The notes: a model not told the origin generated them from the letters alone. 64,000 nt of DNA from Hafnia alvei (GCF_964063325.1 NZ_OZ061315.1:1736001-1800000); one strand, 5' to 3'; shown: positions 8,503-18,367, counted from the stretch's first letter. Translations and numbers: made by a program.

Positions 8503-9844
8503 GAACGCGGAATTACTCGTCACGATGGATGACGAACGACGAGAAATTAGAGGTGGTTGCCTGCTGGTGGAGGGAAATCGCATCGTTGCCGTTGGTGGTG
8601 ACGAGCTTTGTGCTGCACCGGCAGATGAAGAAATAGACCTGCGTGGACATATCGTTATTCCTGGACTGATCAATACACATCATCATATGTTTCAGTCTTT
8701 GACGCGTGTGATACCTGATGCGCAGGACGGTGAGCTTTTTGACTGGCTAAATAATCTTTATCCCATTTGGGCTGGACTCACCCCAGAGATGATCCGGGTT
8801 TCGACTCAAACCGCGATGGCTGAGCTGATGCTTTCGGGGTGTACCACTTCCAGCGATCATCTCTATGTTTATCCAAACGGTTGTCGTTTAGACGACAGCA
8901 TTGATGGAGCTCGTGAAATAGGCATGCGCTTCCATGCTTGCCGAGGAAGTATGAGCGTAGGGCGCAGTAAAGGAGGCTTACCGCCAGATGAATTAGTCGA
9001 AAATGAACAGGCTATTTTAGAAGACTCATTGCGCTTAATTTATAGCTACCACGACGCCCAGCGCTATAGCATGTTACGTATCGCGTTGGCTCCTTGCTCG
9101 CCTTTTTCTGTTAGCCGCGAGTTAATGGTGAAAACAGCGCAGATGGCGCGCGAACATGGTGTTTCACTTCATACCCATTTAGCTGAAAATGACAGCGATG
9201 TAAGCTACAGTCAGGCGCACTTTGGCATGACGCCAGCGCAGTACGCCGAAGATTTAGGATGGGTTGGAACCGATGTTTGGCATGCACACTGTGTCAAACT
9301 GGATAGGGCTGGGATTTCGTTGTTTGCGAGAACCGGAACCGGTGTGGCGCATTGCCCATGTTCAAATATGAGATTGGCATCAGGCATTGCTCCTATTCGC
9401 ACTATGCTTGATGAAGGTGTGTCTGTTGGCCTTGGCGTTGACGGTTCAGCATCTAACGATGCAGGAAACATGATCGCAGAAGCGCGGCAGGCGCTGCTAT
9501 TGCAGCGGGTTGGCTTCGGCCCTGATGCCATGAATGCAAGGCAGGCTTTAGAGATCGCGACGCGTGGTGGTGCGAAAGTACTTAACCGAGACGATATTGG
9601 CTATTTAGCCACGGGTATGGCCGCTGATTTTGTCGCGTTTGATCTCAATACTTTGAATCTTGCAGGGGCTAAACACGATCCGCTGGCGGCGTTAGTTTTC
9701 TGTACGCCAGGGAATGTGGCTTTCAGCGTGATTAATGGGCAAGTTGTCATCCGTGAAGGGACATTGCAGACCATTGACTTACCTTCGGTTGTGCAACATC
9801 ACAATCGTTTAGCATGCTTATTAGTGAATAGACATCGGCTGTAA
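8477..9844 (+). CDS. Amidohydrolase resembling 8-oxoguanine deaminase
   Basis: This 455-residue enzyme belongs to the COG0402 cytosine/guanine deaminase group. Expected metal ligands are visible: HHH at 68-70, HTH at 232-234 with Glu237, WHAHC at 268-272 and GVDGSASND with Asp322. The pattern matches the branch containing Pseudomonas 8-oxoguanine deaminase and hydroxyatrazine-type hydrolases better than classical GuaD. 8-oxoguanine deaminase yields urate, fitting the adjacent UacT-like permease. GGAGGAAGAG inside the end of the upstream gene is its ribosome site, and the genes overlap by 26 bases. SsnA-like or other guanine-analogue deaminases are alternatives. Confidence 0.8.
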   Translation: MHKRTLLFKNAELLVTMDDERREIRGGCLLVEGNRIVAVGGDELCAAPADEEIDLRGHIVIPGLINTHHHMFQSLTRVIPDAQDGELFDWLNNLYPIWAGLTPEMIRVSTQTAMAELMLSGCTTSSDHLYVYPNGCRLDDSIDGAREIGMRFHACRGSMSVGRSKGGLPPDELVENEQAILEDSLRLIYSYHDAQRYSMLRIALAPCSPFSVSRELMVKTAQMAREHGVSLHTHLAENDSDVSYSQAHFGMTPAQYAEDLGWVGTDVWHAHCVKLDRAGISLFARTGTGVAHCPCSNMRLASGIAPIRTMLDEGVSVGLGVDGSASNDAGNMIAEARQALLLQRVGFGPDAMNARQALEIATRGGAKVLNRDDIGYLATGMAADFVAFDLNTLNLAGAKHDPLAALVFCTPGNVAFSVINGQVVIREGTLQTIDLPSVVQHHNRLACLLVNRHRL

Positions 9845-9856
9845 TTGATATCACCT

Positions 9857-10120
9857 TCAGCGGCGTCTTTGTCTAAGCCAAGCATGGCAAAGACAATAGA
9901 CGCCAATGGGGATAAGTAAAAGAGCAACTGCCGCTGCGATCAGCGCCATCACGGTGTTTAGTCCCGTCGTCCATCCGAGTACAAATCCCACTGCGCTAAT
10001 AGCATTGAGCGGATTGAAGCTTACGGGCATATTTTCAGCTTTAGAAAGTAAGTCGAGTAAAACTACCTGCATTTCAAATACGATAATCGCCGTAAAAAGG
10101 CTAATCAGTCGGAGTCTCAT
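9857..10120 (-). CDS. Small two-helix membrane protein of unknown function
   Basis: I do not recognise this 87-residue protein. It has two likely membrane helices, at about residues 5-25 and 55-80, with a polar stretch between them and a basic tail ending in RQRRR. Its start overlaps the elyC stop by four bases (ATGA), so its translation is probably coupled to elyC. E. coli has no gene at this spot. The overlap and the hydrophobic pattern argue for a real gene, perhaps an accessory to the envelope function of ElyC; that is inference. Confidence 0.6.
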   Translation of the reverse strand: MRLRLISLFTAIIVFEMQVVLLDLLSKAENMPVSFNPLNAISAVGFVLGWTTGLNTVMALIAAAVALLLIPIGVYCLCHAWLRQRRR

Positions 10121-10887
10121 TTTTCACCCTTTGTCGTGATAATTGCCTGCCACCAACTCCCCAAAGTTTCATACCATGCCCGTTCGCTATGACCAAGATA
10201 AAGCGGCGAAGGTAGCCAACGTTCCCAAGGATTTAACGGCGACGAAATAGCTAATTGATTGGCTGGAACGGGGATCGGACTAAGCCCCTCGGCCTTAAAA
10301 AAGCGTAATGCGCGAGTCAAATGGTTTGCCGACGTGACCAGCAAGACTTTCTGCTGGTCTGTGATTTTAGCCACCTCTTTAGCCTCTTGCTGCGTATCGC
10401 GCGGCTTATCAAGCACAATAATTTTATCCGTAGGAACGCCTAAACTTTCTGCCACGTTAGCAGCAACGCGTGCGCTGCTCACCGGGTTGCCGATAGCCGC
10501 AGCGCCGGTGAAAATAATTTTGGCATTGGGATTCATTTCAAGCTGGCGGATCCCTTCTGTGACGCGCGGCAAACTGTTGTTAATTAGGTTTGAGCTGGGC
10601 GCCCAATCAGGGTTAAAAGTATAACCGCCACCGAGCACCACGATGTAATCTGCGTTGCTCGTTTGGTTTAATGTAGGATAGCTATTTTCAAGCGGAGCCA
10701 GTATTCGATCGGCGACAGGTTGTAGGCTTAGCAGCAAGATCCCAAGCCAACCGAGAGAAATGCAGATTTTTCCTAGCCGTAGCCAGCGCGTCCAGCAGAT
10801 AAAAATCAGGCCTACCGCGACGATCAGCAGCAACAGAGGAAGAGGCAAAAGTAGCCCGCCGATAAACTTTTTTAGCGTAAACAGCAT
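10117..10887 (-). CDS. elyC: Envelope biogenesis factor ElyC (DUF218)
   Basis: ElyC (YcbC) is an inner-membrane protein needed for normal peptidoglycan assembly in E. coli at low temperature. The 256-residue product has two N-terminal membrane helices (about 10-32 and 38-58) followed by a periplasmic DUF218/YdcF-like domain with IVVLGGGY near 85, IIFTGAAA near 125 and VTSANHLTRALRFF near 185. Its position next to cmoM and divergent from it matches E. coli. The overlapping small membrane gene downstream is not part of the E. coli arrangement. Confidence 0.92.
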   Translation of the reverse strand: MLFTLKKFIGGLLLPLPLLLLIVAVGLIFICWTRWLRLGKICISLGWLGILLLSLQPVADRILAPLENSYPTLNQTSNADYIVVLGGGYTFNPDWAPSSNLINNSLPRVTEGIRQLEMNPNAKIIFTGAAAIGNPVSSARVAANVAESLGVPTDKIIVLDKPRDTQQEAKEVAKITDQQKVLLVTSANHLTRALRFFKAEGLSPIPVPANQLAISSPLNPWERWLPSPLYLGHSERAWYETLGSWWQAIITTKGEK

Positions 10888-11051
10888 GAATCAGGTGCCT
10901 TTCTGAATGAAAAAACGACATCTAGATAGAATATATGGCCGATAAGATTCATTCTAAGCCAGCCTGTGTCAAAATAGCAGGTTTAAAGCGTCCCTCACGG
11001 GGAGATTTTTCTGGTGGTGCGCTGTGCAAATATTCAGGAGCCGACATATTC

Positions 11052-11849
11052 ATGAGTCGAGGTACGCAAGATCGTAATTTTGACAATATCGCTGAAAAAT
11101 TTGCGCGCAACATTTACGGCACGACCAAAGGAAAAATCCGTCAGGCAGTGTTATGGCAGGATCTGGAACAGTTGCTGACACAGCTCCCGCAAAGATCCTT
11201 ACACATTCTTGATGCAGGCGGTGGGCTTGGGCAGGTATCCTGTGAGCTTGCCGCACGCGGTCATCAGATCACGCTCTGTGACATCTCGGGTGAAATGCTC
11301 AAGCGCGCACAGGCTTATGCCGAAGAGAAAGGTGTGATCCAACACATGCGTTTTGTGCAAAGTCCAGCGCAAGAGATGCATCAGCATTTAGAACAGCCGG
11401 TTGATCTGATATTGTTCCATGCGGTTTTGGAATGGGTTGCTGAACCTCAAGAAACGTTGGCATCTTTGATAAAGTGTTTAACGCCGGGCGGCGCATTGTC
11501 GTTAATGTTCTATAACTACAATGGCCTGTTAATGCGAAATGTGATCATTGGCAATACGGCATACGTCAATCAAGGGATGCAAAAACGTAAGACACGCACG
11601 TTGTCACCTGACCATCCGTTGGATCCACAAAAGGTGTACGGCTGGCTTGAAGACATTGGGCTGACAATTTCCGGTAAAACGGGCGTGCGGGTATTCCATG
11701 ATTACCTACGAGAGAAGACGCAACAAATTGAGGCTTTTGATGATCTATTAGCGCTGGAGCAGCGTTATTGTCGTCAGGAGCCTTTTGTGAGTTTGGGGCG
11801 CTACATCCATGTGATGGCGCACAAACCCGACACGAAGGACCAACTATGA
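11052..11849 (+). CDS. cmoM: tRNA 5-carboxymethoxyuridine methyltransferase CmoM
   Basis: CmoM (SmtA) methylates cmo5U at the wobble position of certain tRNAs using S-adenosylmethionine. The 265-residue product has the class I methyltransferase motif LDAGGGLGQ near residue 52, followed by LFHAVLEWVAEP near 115. CRQEPFVSLGRYIHV near the C-terminus matches E. coli. I chose the ATG at 11052 (MSRGTQDRNFDNIAEKF), which aligns with the E. coli start, over an open frame beginning 117 bases earlier. Its stop overlaps the mukF start as ATGA, so it heads the mukFEB operon. Confidence 0.94.
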   Translation: MSRGTQDRNFDNIAEKFARNIYGTTKGKIRQAVLWQDLEQLLTQLPQRSLHILDAGGGLGQVSCELAARGHQITLCDISGEMLKRAQAYAEEKGVIQHMRFVQSPAQEMHQHLEQPVDLILFHAVLEWVAEPQETLASLIKCLTPGGALSLMFYNYNGLLMRNVIIGNTAYVNQGMQKRKTRTLSPDHPLDPQKVYGWLEDIGLTISGKTGVRVFHDYLREKTQQIEAFDDLLALEQRYCRQEPFVSLGRYIHVMAHKPDTKDQL

Positions 11850-13168
11850 GTGATTTCTCCCAGACTGTACCGGAGCTGGTTGCCTGGGCGCGGAAAAATG
11901 ACTTTTCAATTTCACTTCCCACCGAACGTTTGGCGTTCATTTTGGCTATTGCCACTTTGAACAGCGAACGACTTGACGGTGAGATGAGTGAAGGTGAACT
12001 GATCGATGCATTCCGACACGTCAGCAAAGCTTTTGAACAAACACATGAAACGGTAGCCATCCGTGCCAATAATGCGATTAACGATCTCGTTAAGCAGCGC
12101 CTGCTAAACCGCTTTACCAGCGAGTTAGCCGATGGAAATGCAATCTATCGTTTGACGCCGTTAGGCATTGGCATTACGGATTACTACATTCGTCAGCGAG
12201 AGTTCTCAACGCTGCGCCTATCTATGCAGCTGTCTATCGTAGCGCAAGAGCTACGCAGCGCAGCCGAAGCGGCAGAAGAGGGTGGTGATGAGTATCACTG
12301 GCATCGTAATGTGTTTGCCCCGCTGAAATACTCTGTTGCTGAGATTTTCGATAGTATCGATTTAACCCAGCGCATCATGGATGAACAGCAGCAGGGCGTT
12401 AAAGCAGATATTGCGGCGTTGCTGAATAAAGACTGGCGTGCTGCTATCTCAAGCTGTGAAGTTCTGCTCTCGGAAACTTCAGGCACCTTGCGCGAATTGC
12501 AAGATACGCTTGAAGCGGCGGGTGATAAGCTGCAGGCAAACCTGCTGCGAATCCAAGACGCCAACCTGAATAACCCTGATTTGGCATTCGTTGACAAACT
12601 GGTGTTTGATCTGCAAAACAAGTTAGACCGCATTATCAGTTGGGGCCAGTTGACCATCGATCTGTGGATCGGCTACGACAGACACGTGCATAAGTTTATC
12701 CGTACCGCGATCGATATGGATAAAAACCGAGTCTTTGCTCAGCGTTTACGCCAATCAGTACAGAACTACTTTGATAACCCGTGGGCACTGACCATTGCCA
12801 ATGCCGATCGTCTGTTCGATATGCGTGATGAAGAGCTCGCGTTGCTGAACGAAGAGGTCACCGGCGAACTGCCTCCGGATATGGAGTATGAAGAGTTCTC
12901 TGAGATCCGTGAGCAGCTGGCAGCAATGATTGAGCAAGAGTTGAAGATTTATCAAAAAGAACAGCGTCCATTGGATTTAGGCGCGGTTTTGCGCGAATAC
13001 CTAACCCAGTATCCGCGTCAACGTCATTTCGATTTGGCAAGAATTTTGGTCGACCAAGCGGTTCGCTTAGGTGTGGCTGAAGCTGATTTCACCGGATTAC
13101 CTGCTCAATGGCAGGCAATCAATGGTTACGGAGCCAAGGTACAGGCCCATGTCATCGACAAATACTGA
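11846..13168 (+). CDS. mukF: Chromosome partition protein MukF (kleisin)
   Basis: MukF is the kleisin subunit that joins MukB heads and binds MukE in the condensin-like complex. The product is 440 residues, the same length as in E. coli, and begins MSDFSQTVPELVAWARKNDF. The N-terminal winged-helix dimerisation region, central helical bundle and C-terminal segment ending YGAKVQAHVIDKY are all present. The start overlaps the cmoM stop (ATGA), and the last 20 bases overlap mukE, giving a tightly coupled operon. Confidence 0.97.
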   Translation: MSDFSQTVPELVAWARKNDFSISLPTERLAFILAIATLNSERLDGEMSEGELIDAFRHVSKAFEQTHETVAIRANNAINDLVKQRLLNRFTSELADGNAIYRLTPLGIGITDYYIRQREFSTLRLSMQLSIVAQELRSAAEAAEEGGDEYHWHRNVFAPLKYSVAEIFDSIDLTQRIMDEQQQGVKADIAALLNKDWRAAISSCEVLLSETSGTLRELQDTLEAAGDKLQANLLRIQDANLNNPDLAFVDKLVFDLQNKLDRIISWGQLTIDLWIGYDRHVHKFIRTAIDMDKNRVFAQRLRQSVQNYFDNPWALTIANADRLFDMRDEELALLNEEVTGELPPDMEYEEFSEIREQLAAMIEQELKIYQKEQRPLDLGAVLREYLTQYPRQRHFDLARILVDQAVRLGVAEADFTGLPAQWQAINGYGAKVQAHVIDKY

Positions 13169-13877
13169 AAATATGATGCCAGCTAAACTGGCGCTAGCGG
13201 TGTTTAACCCGCTATTCCCTGCACTGGATAGCCAACTGCGATCCGGACGTCACATCGGCATTGATGAGCTAGATAACCATGCTTTCCTGATGGATTTCCA
13301 GGACGAGCTTGAATTATTTTATAGCCGTTATAACGTTGAGCTCATCCGCGCTCCTGAAGGTTTCTTCTATCTCAGGCCGCGTTCGACCACATTGATCCCA
13401 CGTTCGGTGCTGTCTGAACTGGATATGATGGTCGGAAAAATCCTGTGTTATCTCTACCTTAGCCCTGAGCGTTTGGCGCATGAAGGCATTTTCAGCCAGC
13501 AAGAACTCTATGATGAGTTACTGTCTTTGGCCGATGAAAACAAGCTGCTGAAATACGTTAACCAGCGTTCAACTGGCTCGGATCTCGACCGCCAGAAACT
13601 GCAGGAGAAAGTGCGTACCTCATTAAATCGTCTACGCCGTTTGGGCATGGTCTATTTCATGGGGAATGACAGCACAAAATTCCGCATCACCGAAGCGGTG
13701 TTCCGCTTTGGTGCAGATGTGCGTAGCGGTGACGATCCACGTGAATCCCAGTTGAGAATGATCCGTGACGGCGAAGCCATGCCGTTAGAAAACACGTTAT
13801 CACTGAATGATGAAAACGAAGAAAACGAATCCAGTGCGGACGGTAGCGCGGACAACGCGGAGGATGAACAGGAATGA
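13149..13877 (+). CDS. mukE: Chromosome partition protein MukE
   Basis: MukE is the winged-helix partner of MukF in the MukBEF complex. The 242-residue product contains SGRHIGIDELDNHAFLMDF near residue 35 and LIRAPEGFFYLRPRSTTLIP near 65. An acidic tail rich in Glu, Asp and Asn follows, as in E. coli. I chose the ATG at 13149, inside the end of mukF, because the family starts there (MSSTNTENMMPAKLA). It overlaps mukB by four bases (ATGA). Confidence 0.96.
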   Translation: MSSTNTENMMPAKLALAVFNPLFPALDSQLRSGRHIGIDELDNHAFLMDFQDELELFYSRYNVELIRAPEGFFYLRPRSTTLIPRSVLSELDMMVGKILCYLYLSPERLAHEGIFSQQELYDELLSLADENKLLKYVNQRSTGSDLDRQKLQEKVRTSLNRLRRLGMVYFMGNDSTKFRITEAVFRFGADVRSGDDPRESQLRMIRDGEAMPLENTLSLNDENEENESSADGSADNAEDEQE

Positions 13878-16800
13878 TTGAACGCGGAAAGTTTCGCTCG
13901 CTGACATTGGTTAACTGGAACGGTTTCTTTGCCCGAACTTTTGATCTGGATGAATTGGTGACAACGCTGTCCGGCGGTAACGGTGCAGGTAAATCCACCA
14001 CCATGGCGGCGTTTGTTACGGCGCTGATCCCTGACTTAACGCTGCTGCATTTTCGTAATACCACAGAAGCCGGTGCGACTTCAGGGTCACGCGACAAAGG
14101 CTTGCACGGAAAGTTACGCGCTGGTGTCTGTTATGCCACCCTCGACGTGGTTAACTCACGCCATCAGCGCGTGTTAGTCGGTGTCCGTCTACAGCAGGTT
14201 GCCGGGCGCGATCGAAAAGTGGATATCAAGCCGTTCACCATTCAAGGCTTGCCAACCTCATTCCAGCCAACGGAAATCCTAACGCAAACCGTGGGGGAGC
14301 GTCAGGCTCGTGTGCTGCCGTTAAACGAGCTGAAAGAGCGCGTGGAAGCCATTGAAGGCGTGCAGTTCAAACAGTTTAACTCGATTACCGACTACCACTC
14401 CCTGATGTTTGATTTGGGTGTGATCCCACGCCGTTTACGTTCGGCATCGGATCGCAGCAAGTTTTATCGCCTGATTGAAGCGTCGCTTTACGGCGGTATT
14501 TCGAGTGCGATTACCCGTTCCCTGCGCGACTATCTGCTGCCAGAAAACAGCGGCGTACGTAAAGCTTTCCAAGATATGGAAGCGGCTTTGCGTGAAAACC
14601 GCATGACGCTGGAAGCGATTCGCGTTACGCAGTCTGACCGCGATCTGTTTAAGCATCTGATCACCGAAGCAACGTCCTACGTTTCTGCTGACTATATGCG
14701 CCATGCCAATGAGCGGCGCATACACCTCGATCAGGCATTATTGCTGCGCCGTGAATTGCTGGGAGGCCGTAAACAGCTGCTGGCCGAACAGTATCGCCAC
14801 GTGGAAATGTCGCGTGAATTAGCCGAGCAAAGCGGGTCGGAATCCGATCTCGAAACCGATTATCAGGCGGCAAGCGATCATTTAAATCTGGTGCAAACTG
14901 CAATGCGCCAGCAGGAAAAGATCGAGCGCTATCAGGGCGATCTGGAAGAGCTGACCTACCGTTTAGAAGAACAGAATGAAGTGGTGGCTGAAGCGAGCGA
15001 TCTGCATGCTGATTATGAAGCCCGCTCAGAAGCCGCTGAAGCCGAAGTGGATGAACTAAAAAGCCAGCTGGCTGATTATCAGCAAGCTTTGGACGTTCAG
15101 CAAACTCGTGCAATTCAATACCAGCAGGCGCTACAGGCGCTAGAACGTGCACGCCAAGTGTGTCAGTTGTCCGACCTCAATGCGGATAATAGCGAAGAGT
15201 GGTTAGAAACGTTCAGTGCGCGCGAGCAGGAAGCAACTGAAATCCTGATGCAGCTTGAGCAGAAAATGAATGTGGCAAGCGCAGCGCATTCACAGTTCGA
15301 AAATGCTTATCAGCTGGTGGTTAAGCTGGTGGGCGAAGTGAGCCGTAGCGAAGCATGGCAGGCGGGGCGTGATTTATTGCGCGACTGGTCTTCGCTTCAG
15401 CATCAGTCGGAGCGTGTGCAACCATTACGCATGCGTTTGGCCGAACTGGAGCAGCGCTTGCGTTCGCAACAAGATGCCGAACGTCTGTTGCAAGACTTCT
15501 GCAAACGCACCGGGCAGCAGTATCAGCCAGAAGAACTGGATGACGCCCAGCGTGAGATGGAAGAACGCATTGAAACGCTGACGATTGATGTGGCTGAAGC
15601 CAGCGAGCGCCGTATGGTGCTGCGCCAAGAGCTTGAGCAAATCACGGCGAAAGCGAAGGATTTGACCACGAAAGCCCCAGTGTGGCTTGCGGCGCAGGAA
15701 GCGCTGAGTCAGCTGAGCGAACAATGCGGTGAAGAGCTGTCAGACAGTCGTCAGGTCACTGAGCAGATGCAGCAATTGCTGGAGCGTGAACGTGAATCTA
15801 CCGTTGAACGCGACGAAGTTGCTCATCAAAAACGTGAAATTGAAAGCCAAATCGAGCGTTTAAGCCAGCCAAGCGGTGCCGAAGATGGGCGTCTGATTGC
15901 GTTAGCTGAACGTTTTGGCGGCGTGCTGCTGTCTGAAATCTACGATGACGTCACCATCGACGATGCGCCGTATTTCTCGGCGTTATATGGTCCAGCACGA
16001 CACGCGATTGTTGTTCCCGATCTTTCCTTGGTGCGCGAGCATCTGGCGGGATTAGAAGACTGTCCAGAAGATCTCTATCTGATCGAAGGGGATCCGCAGT
16101 CGTTTGATGACAGCGTATTTGCCGCCGATGAACTGGAACGCGCCGTGGTGGTGAAAACTGCCGATCGTCAATGGCGCTACTCCCGTTTCCCTGAGGTGCC
16201 GCTGTTTGGTCGCGCCGCGCGTGAAAGCCGCTTAGAAACGCTGTATGCACAGCGCGATGAGCTGGCAGAGCGTTATGCGAACCTGTCGTTTGATGTGCAA
16301 AAAACGCAGCGTTTACATCAAGCGTTTAGCCGTTTTATTGGCAATCACTTAGCGGTGGCCTTTGAGCAGGACCCAGAAGCTGAATTACGTCAAATCAACA
16401 GCCGTCGTACTGAGATAGAACGTGAGTTCAATAATCAGGATAACGTGACGCAACAGCAGCGCCAGCAGTTGTCACAGGCCAAAGAGAGTGTCGCGCTGTT
16501 GCATAAGCTCACGCCGCATATCGGTTTGTTGGCTGATGAAACCCTGCAAGATCGCGTAGAAGAGATCCGTGAAGAGCTCGAAGAGGCGCAGGAAGCCGCG
16601 CGCTATCTGCAACAGCACGGCACCAATCTGACTAAGCTAGAGCCGATGCTTTCCGTATTGCAAAGCGATCCAGAACAGCATGAGCAGCTACGTCAGGATT
16701 ATCAGCAGGCTCAGCAGAATCAGCGTACGGCTAAGCAACAGGCGTTCGCGTTAACAGAAGTGGTGCAGCGTCGTGCCCACTTCAGCTACAGCGATTCTGC

Positions 16801-18328
16801 CGGTATGCTGACCGAGAACTCCGATCTCAACGATAAATTGCGCCAGCGTTTAGAGCATGCCGAAGCCGATCGCAGCCGTACGCGTGAGCAGCTTCGTCAA
16901 CAGCAGGCACAGCTGGCCCAGTATCATCAGGTATTAGCTTCGCTAAAAAGTTCGTTTGAAGCTAAACGTGACATGCTCAAAGAGCTGTCGCAAGAGTTGC
17001 AAGATATCGGGGTTCAGGCCGATCCTAATGCGGAAGAGCGTGCACGTATCCGTCGTGATGAGCTGCATACCGCGCTGAGCAACAACCGTGCGCGTCGCAA
17101 TCAGCTCGAAAAACAGATCATGTTCTGTGAATCTGAAATGGATAATCTGCAAAAGCGCCTGCGTAAGGTCGAACGCGATTACCACCAGATCCGCGAACAA
17201 GTGACCACCGCGAAAGCGGGCTGGTGTGCGGTAATGCGTTTGGTGAAAGACAACGGCGTTGAACGACGTCTGCATCGTCGTGAGCTTGCCTATATGGATG
17301 CGGATGAATTGCGTTCTATGTCGGATAAGGCGCTGGGTGCGTTACGGCTGGCCGTAGCGGACAACGAACATCTGCGCGATGTGCTGCGTCTGTCAGAAGA
17401 TCCTAAACGTCCAGAACGTAAAATTCAGTTCTACATTGCGGTTTACCAACATCTACGCGAGCGTATTCGTCAGGATATTATCCGCAGCGACGATCCTGTC
17501 GATGCCATCGAACAGATGGAAATTGAGCTGGCGCGTTTGACCGAAGAGCTGACATCACGCGAACAAAAACTGGCGATCAGTTCGAAGAGCGTGGCGAATA
17601 TTATTCGCAAAACAATTCAGCGCGAACAAAACCGTATTCGTATGCTAAACCAAGGCCTACAGACGGTGGCCTTCGGTCAGGTGAATAGCGTGCGTTTGAA
17701 TGTTAACGTGCGTGAAGCGCATTCAACGTTGCTGACGGTGTTGTCAGAACAGCAAGAGCAACATCAGGATCTGTTTAACAGCAATCGACTGACGTTCTCT
17801 GAAGCGCTAGCAAAACTCTATCAGCGCCTCAATCCACAGATTGATATGGGGCAGCGTACGCCACAAACCATCGGCGAAGAGCTGCTGGATTATCGTAATT
17901 ACCTAGAAATGGAAGTAGAGGTTAACCGTGGCTCAGACGGTTGGCTGCGTGCTGAAAGTGGGGCGCTGTCAACGGGCGAAGCTATCGGTACCGGTATGTC
18001 CATTCTGGTGATGGTGGTTCAGAGTTGGGAAGAAGAATCTCGCCGCCTGCGCGGTAAAGATATTTCGCCATGCCGACTGCTATTCCTTGATGAAGCAGCG
18101 CGTCTGGATGCGAAATCAATCGCGACGCTGTTTGAGCTGTGTGAACGTCTGGAAATGCAGTTAATTATTGCGGCACCAGAAAACATCAGCCCAGAAAAAG
18201 GCACTACCTATAAACTGGTGCGTAAAGTGTTCAATAACACTGAACATGTTCATGTCGTGGGATTGAGAGGCTTTGCTCCTGAGAAAAGCCCTATAGAATC
18301 AGTGGCTCAAGAAGAATCTGAAACATAA
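13874..18328 (+). CDS. mukB: Chromosome partition protein MukB (SMC-like ATPase)
   Basis: MukB is the SMC-like ATPase that organises and segregates the chromosome with MukE and MukF and interacts with topoisomerase IV. The product is 1484 residues (E. coli 1486). Walker A GGNGAGKS is at residues 34-41. Long coiled coils rich in Glu, Gln and Arg flank a hinge near 650-770. The ABC-type signature LSTGEAIGTGMS and Walker B LLFLDEAARLD lie near the C-terminus. It is the last gene of the operon and is followed by a strong terminator. Confidence 0.98.
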   Translation: MIERGKFRSLTLVNWNGFFARTFDLDELVTTLSGGNGAGKSTTMAAFVTALIPDLTLLHFRNTTEAGATSGSRDKGLHGKLRAGVCYATLDVVNSRHQRVLVGVRLQQVAGRDRKVDIKPFTIQGLPTSFQPTEILTQTVGERQARVLPLNELKERVEAIEGVQFKQFNSITDYHSLMFDLGVIPRRLRSASDRSKFYRLIEASLYGGISSAITRSLRDYLLPENSGVRKAFQDMEAALRENRMTLEAIRVTQSDRDLFKHLITEATSYVSADYMRHANERRIHLDQALLLRRELLGGRKQLLAEQYRHVEMSRELAEQSGSESDLETDYQAASDHLNLVQTAMRQQEKIERYQGDLEELTYRLEEQNEVVAEASDLHADYEARSEAAEAEVDELKSQLADYQQALDVQQTRAIQYQQALQALERARQVCQLSDLNADNSEEWLETFSAREQEATEILMQLEQKMNVASAAHSQFENAYQLVVKLVGEVSRSEAWQAGRDLLRDWSSLQHQSERVQPLRMRLAELEQRLRSQQDAERLLQDFCKRTGQQYQPEELDDAQREMEERIETLTIDVAEASERRMVLRQELEQITAKAKDLTTKAPVWLAAQEALSQLSEQCGEELSDSRQVTEQMQQLLERERESTVERDEVAHQKREIESQIERLSQPSGAEDGRLIALAERFGGVLLSEIYDDVTIDDAPYFSALYGPARHAIVVPDLSLVREHLAGLEDCPEDLYLIEGDPQSFDDSVFAADELERAVVVKTADRQWRYSRFPEVPLFGRAARESRLETLYAQRDELAERYANLSFDVQKTQRLHQAFSRFIGNHLAVAFEQDPEAELRQINSRRTEIEREFNNQDNVTQQQRQQLSQAKESVALLHKLTPHIGLLADETLQDRVEEIREELEEAQEAARYLQQHGTNLTKLEPMLSVLQSDPEQHEQLRQDYQQAQQNQRTAKQQAFALTEVVQRRAHFSYSDSAGMLTENSDLNDKLRQRLEHAEADRSRTREQLRQQQAQLAQYHQVLASLKSSFEAKRDMLKELSQELQDIGVQADPNAEERARIRRDELHTALSNNRARRNQLEKQIMFCESEMDNLQKRLRKVERDYHQIREQVTTAKAGWCAVMRLVKDNGVERRLHRRELAYMDADELRSMSDKALGALRLAVADNEHLRDVLRLSEDPKRPERKIQFYIAVYQHLRERIRQDIIRSDDPVDAIEQMEIELARLTEELTSREQKLAISSKSVANIIRKTIQREQNRIRMLNQGLQTVAFGQVNSVRLNVNVREAHSTLLTVLSEQQEQHQDLFNSNRLTFSEALAKLYQRLNPQIDMGQRTPQTIGEELLDYRNYLEMEVEVNRGSDGWLRAESGALSTGEAIGTGMSILVMVVQSWEEESRRLRGKDISPCRLLFLDEAARLDAKSIATLFELCERLEMQLIIAAPENISPEKGTTYKLVRKVFNNTEHVHVVGLRGFAPEKSPIESVAQEESET

Positions 18329-18367
18329 TTTCTTGTAAATTCCGCATACTGAAATCATTATTAACGC

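Noticed and set aside
11566..12069. 167-codon minus-strand frame across the cmoM-mukF junction
   Set aside because: It is antisense to two conserved genes and the product looks like a shadow translation.
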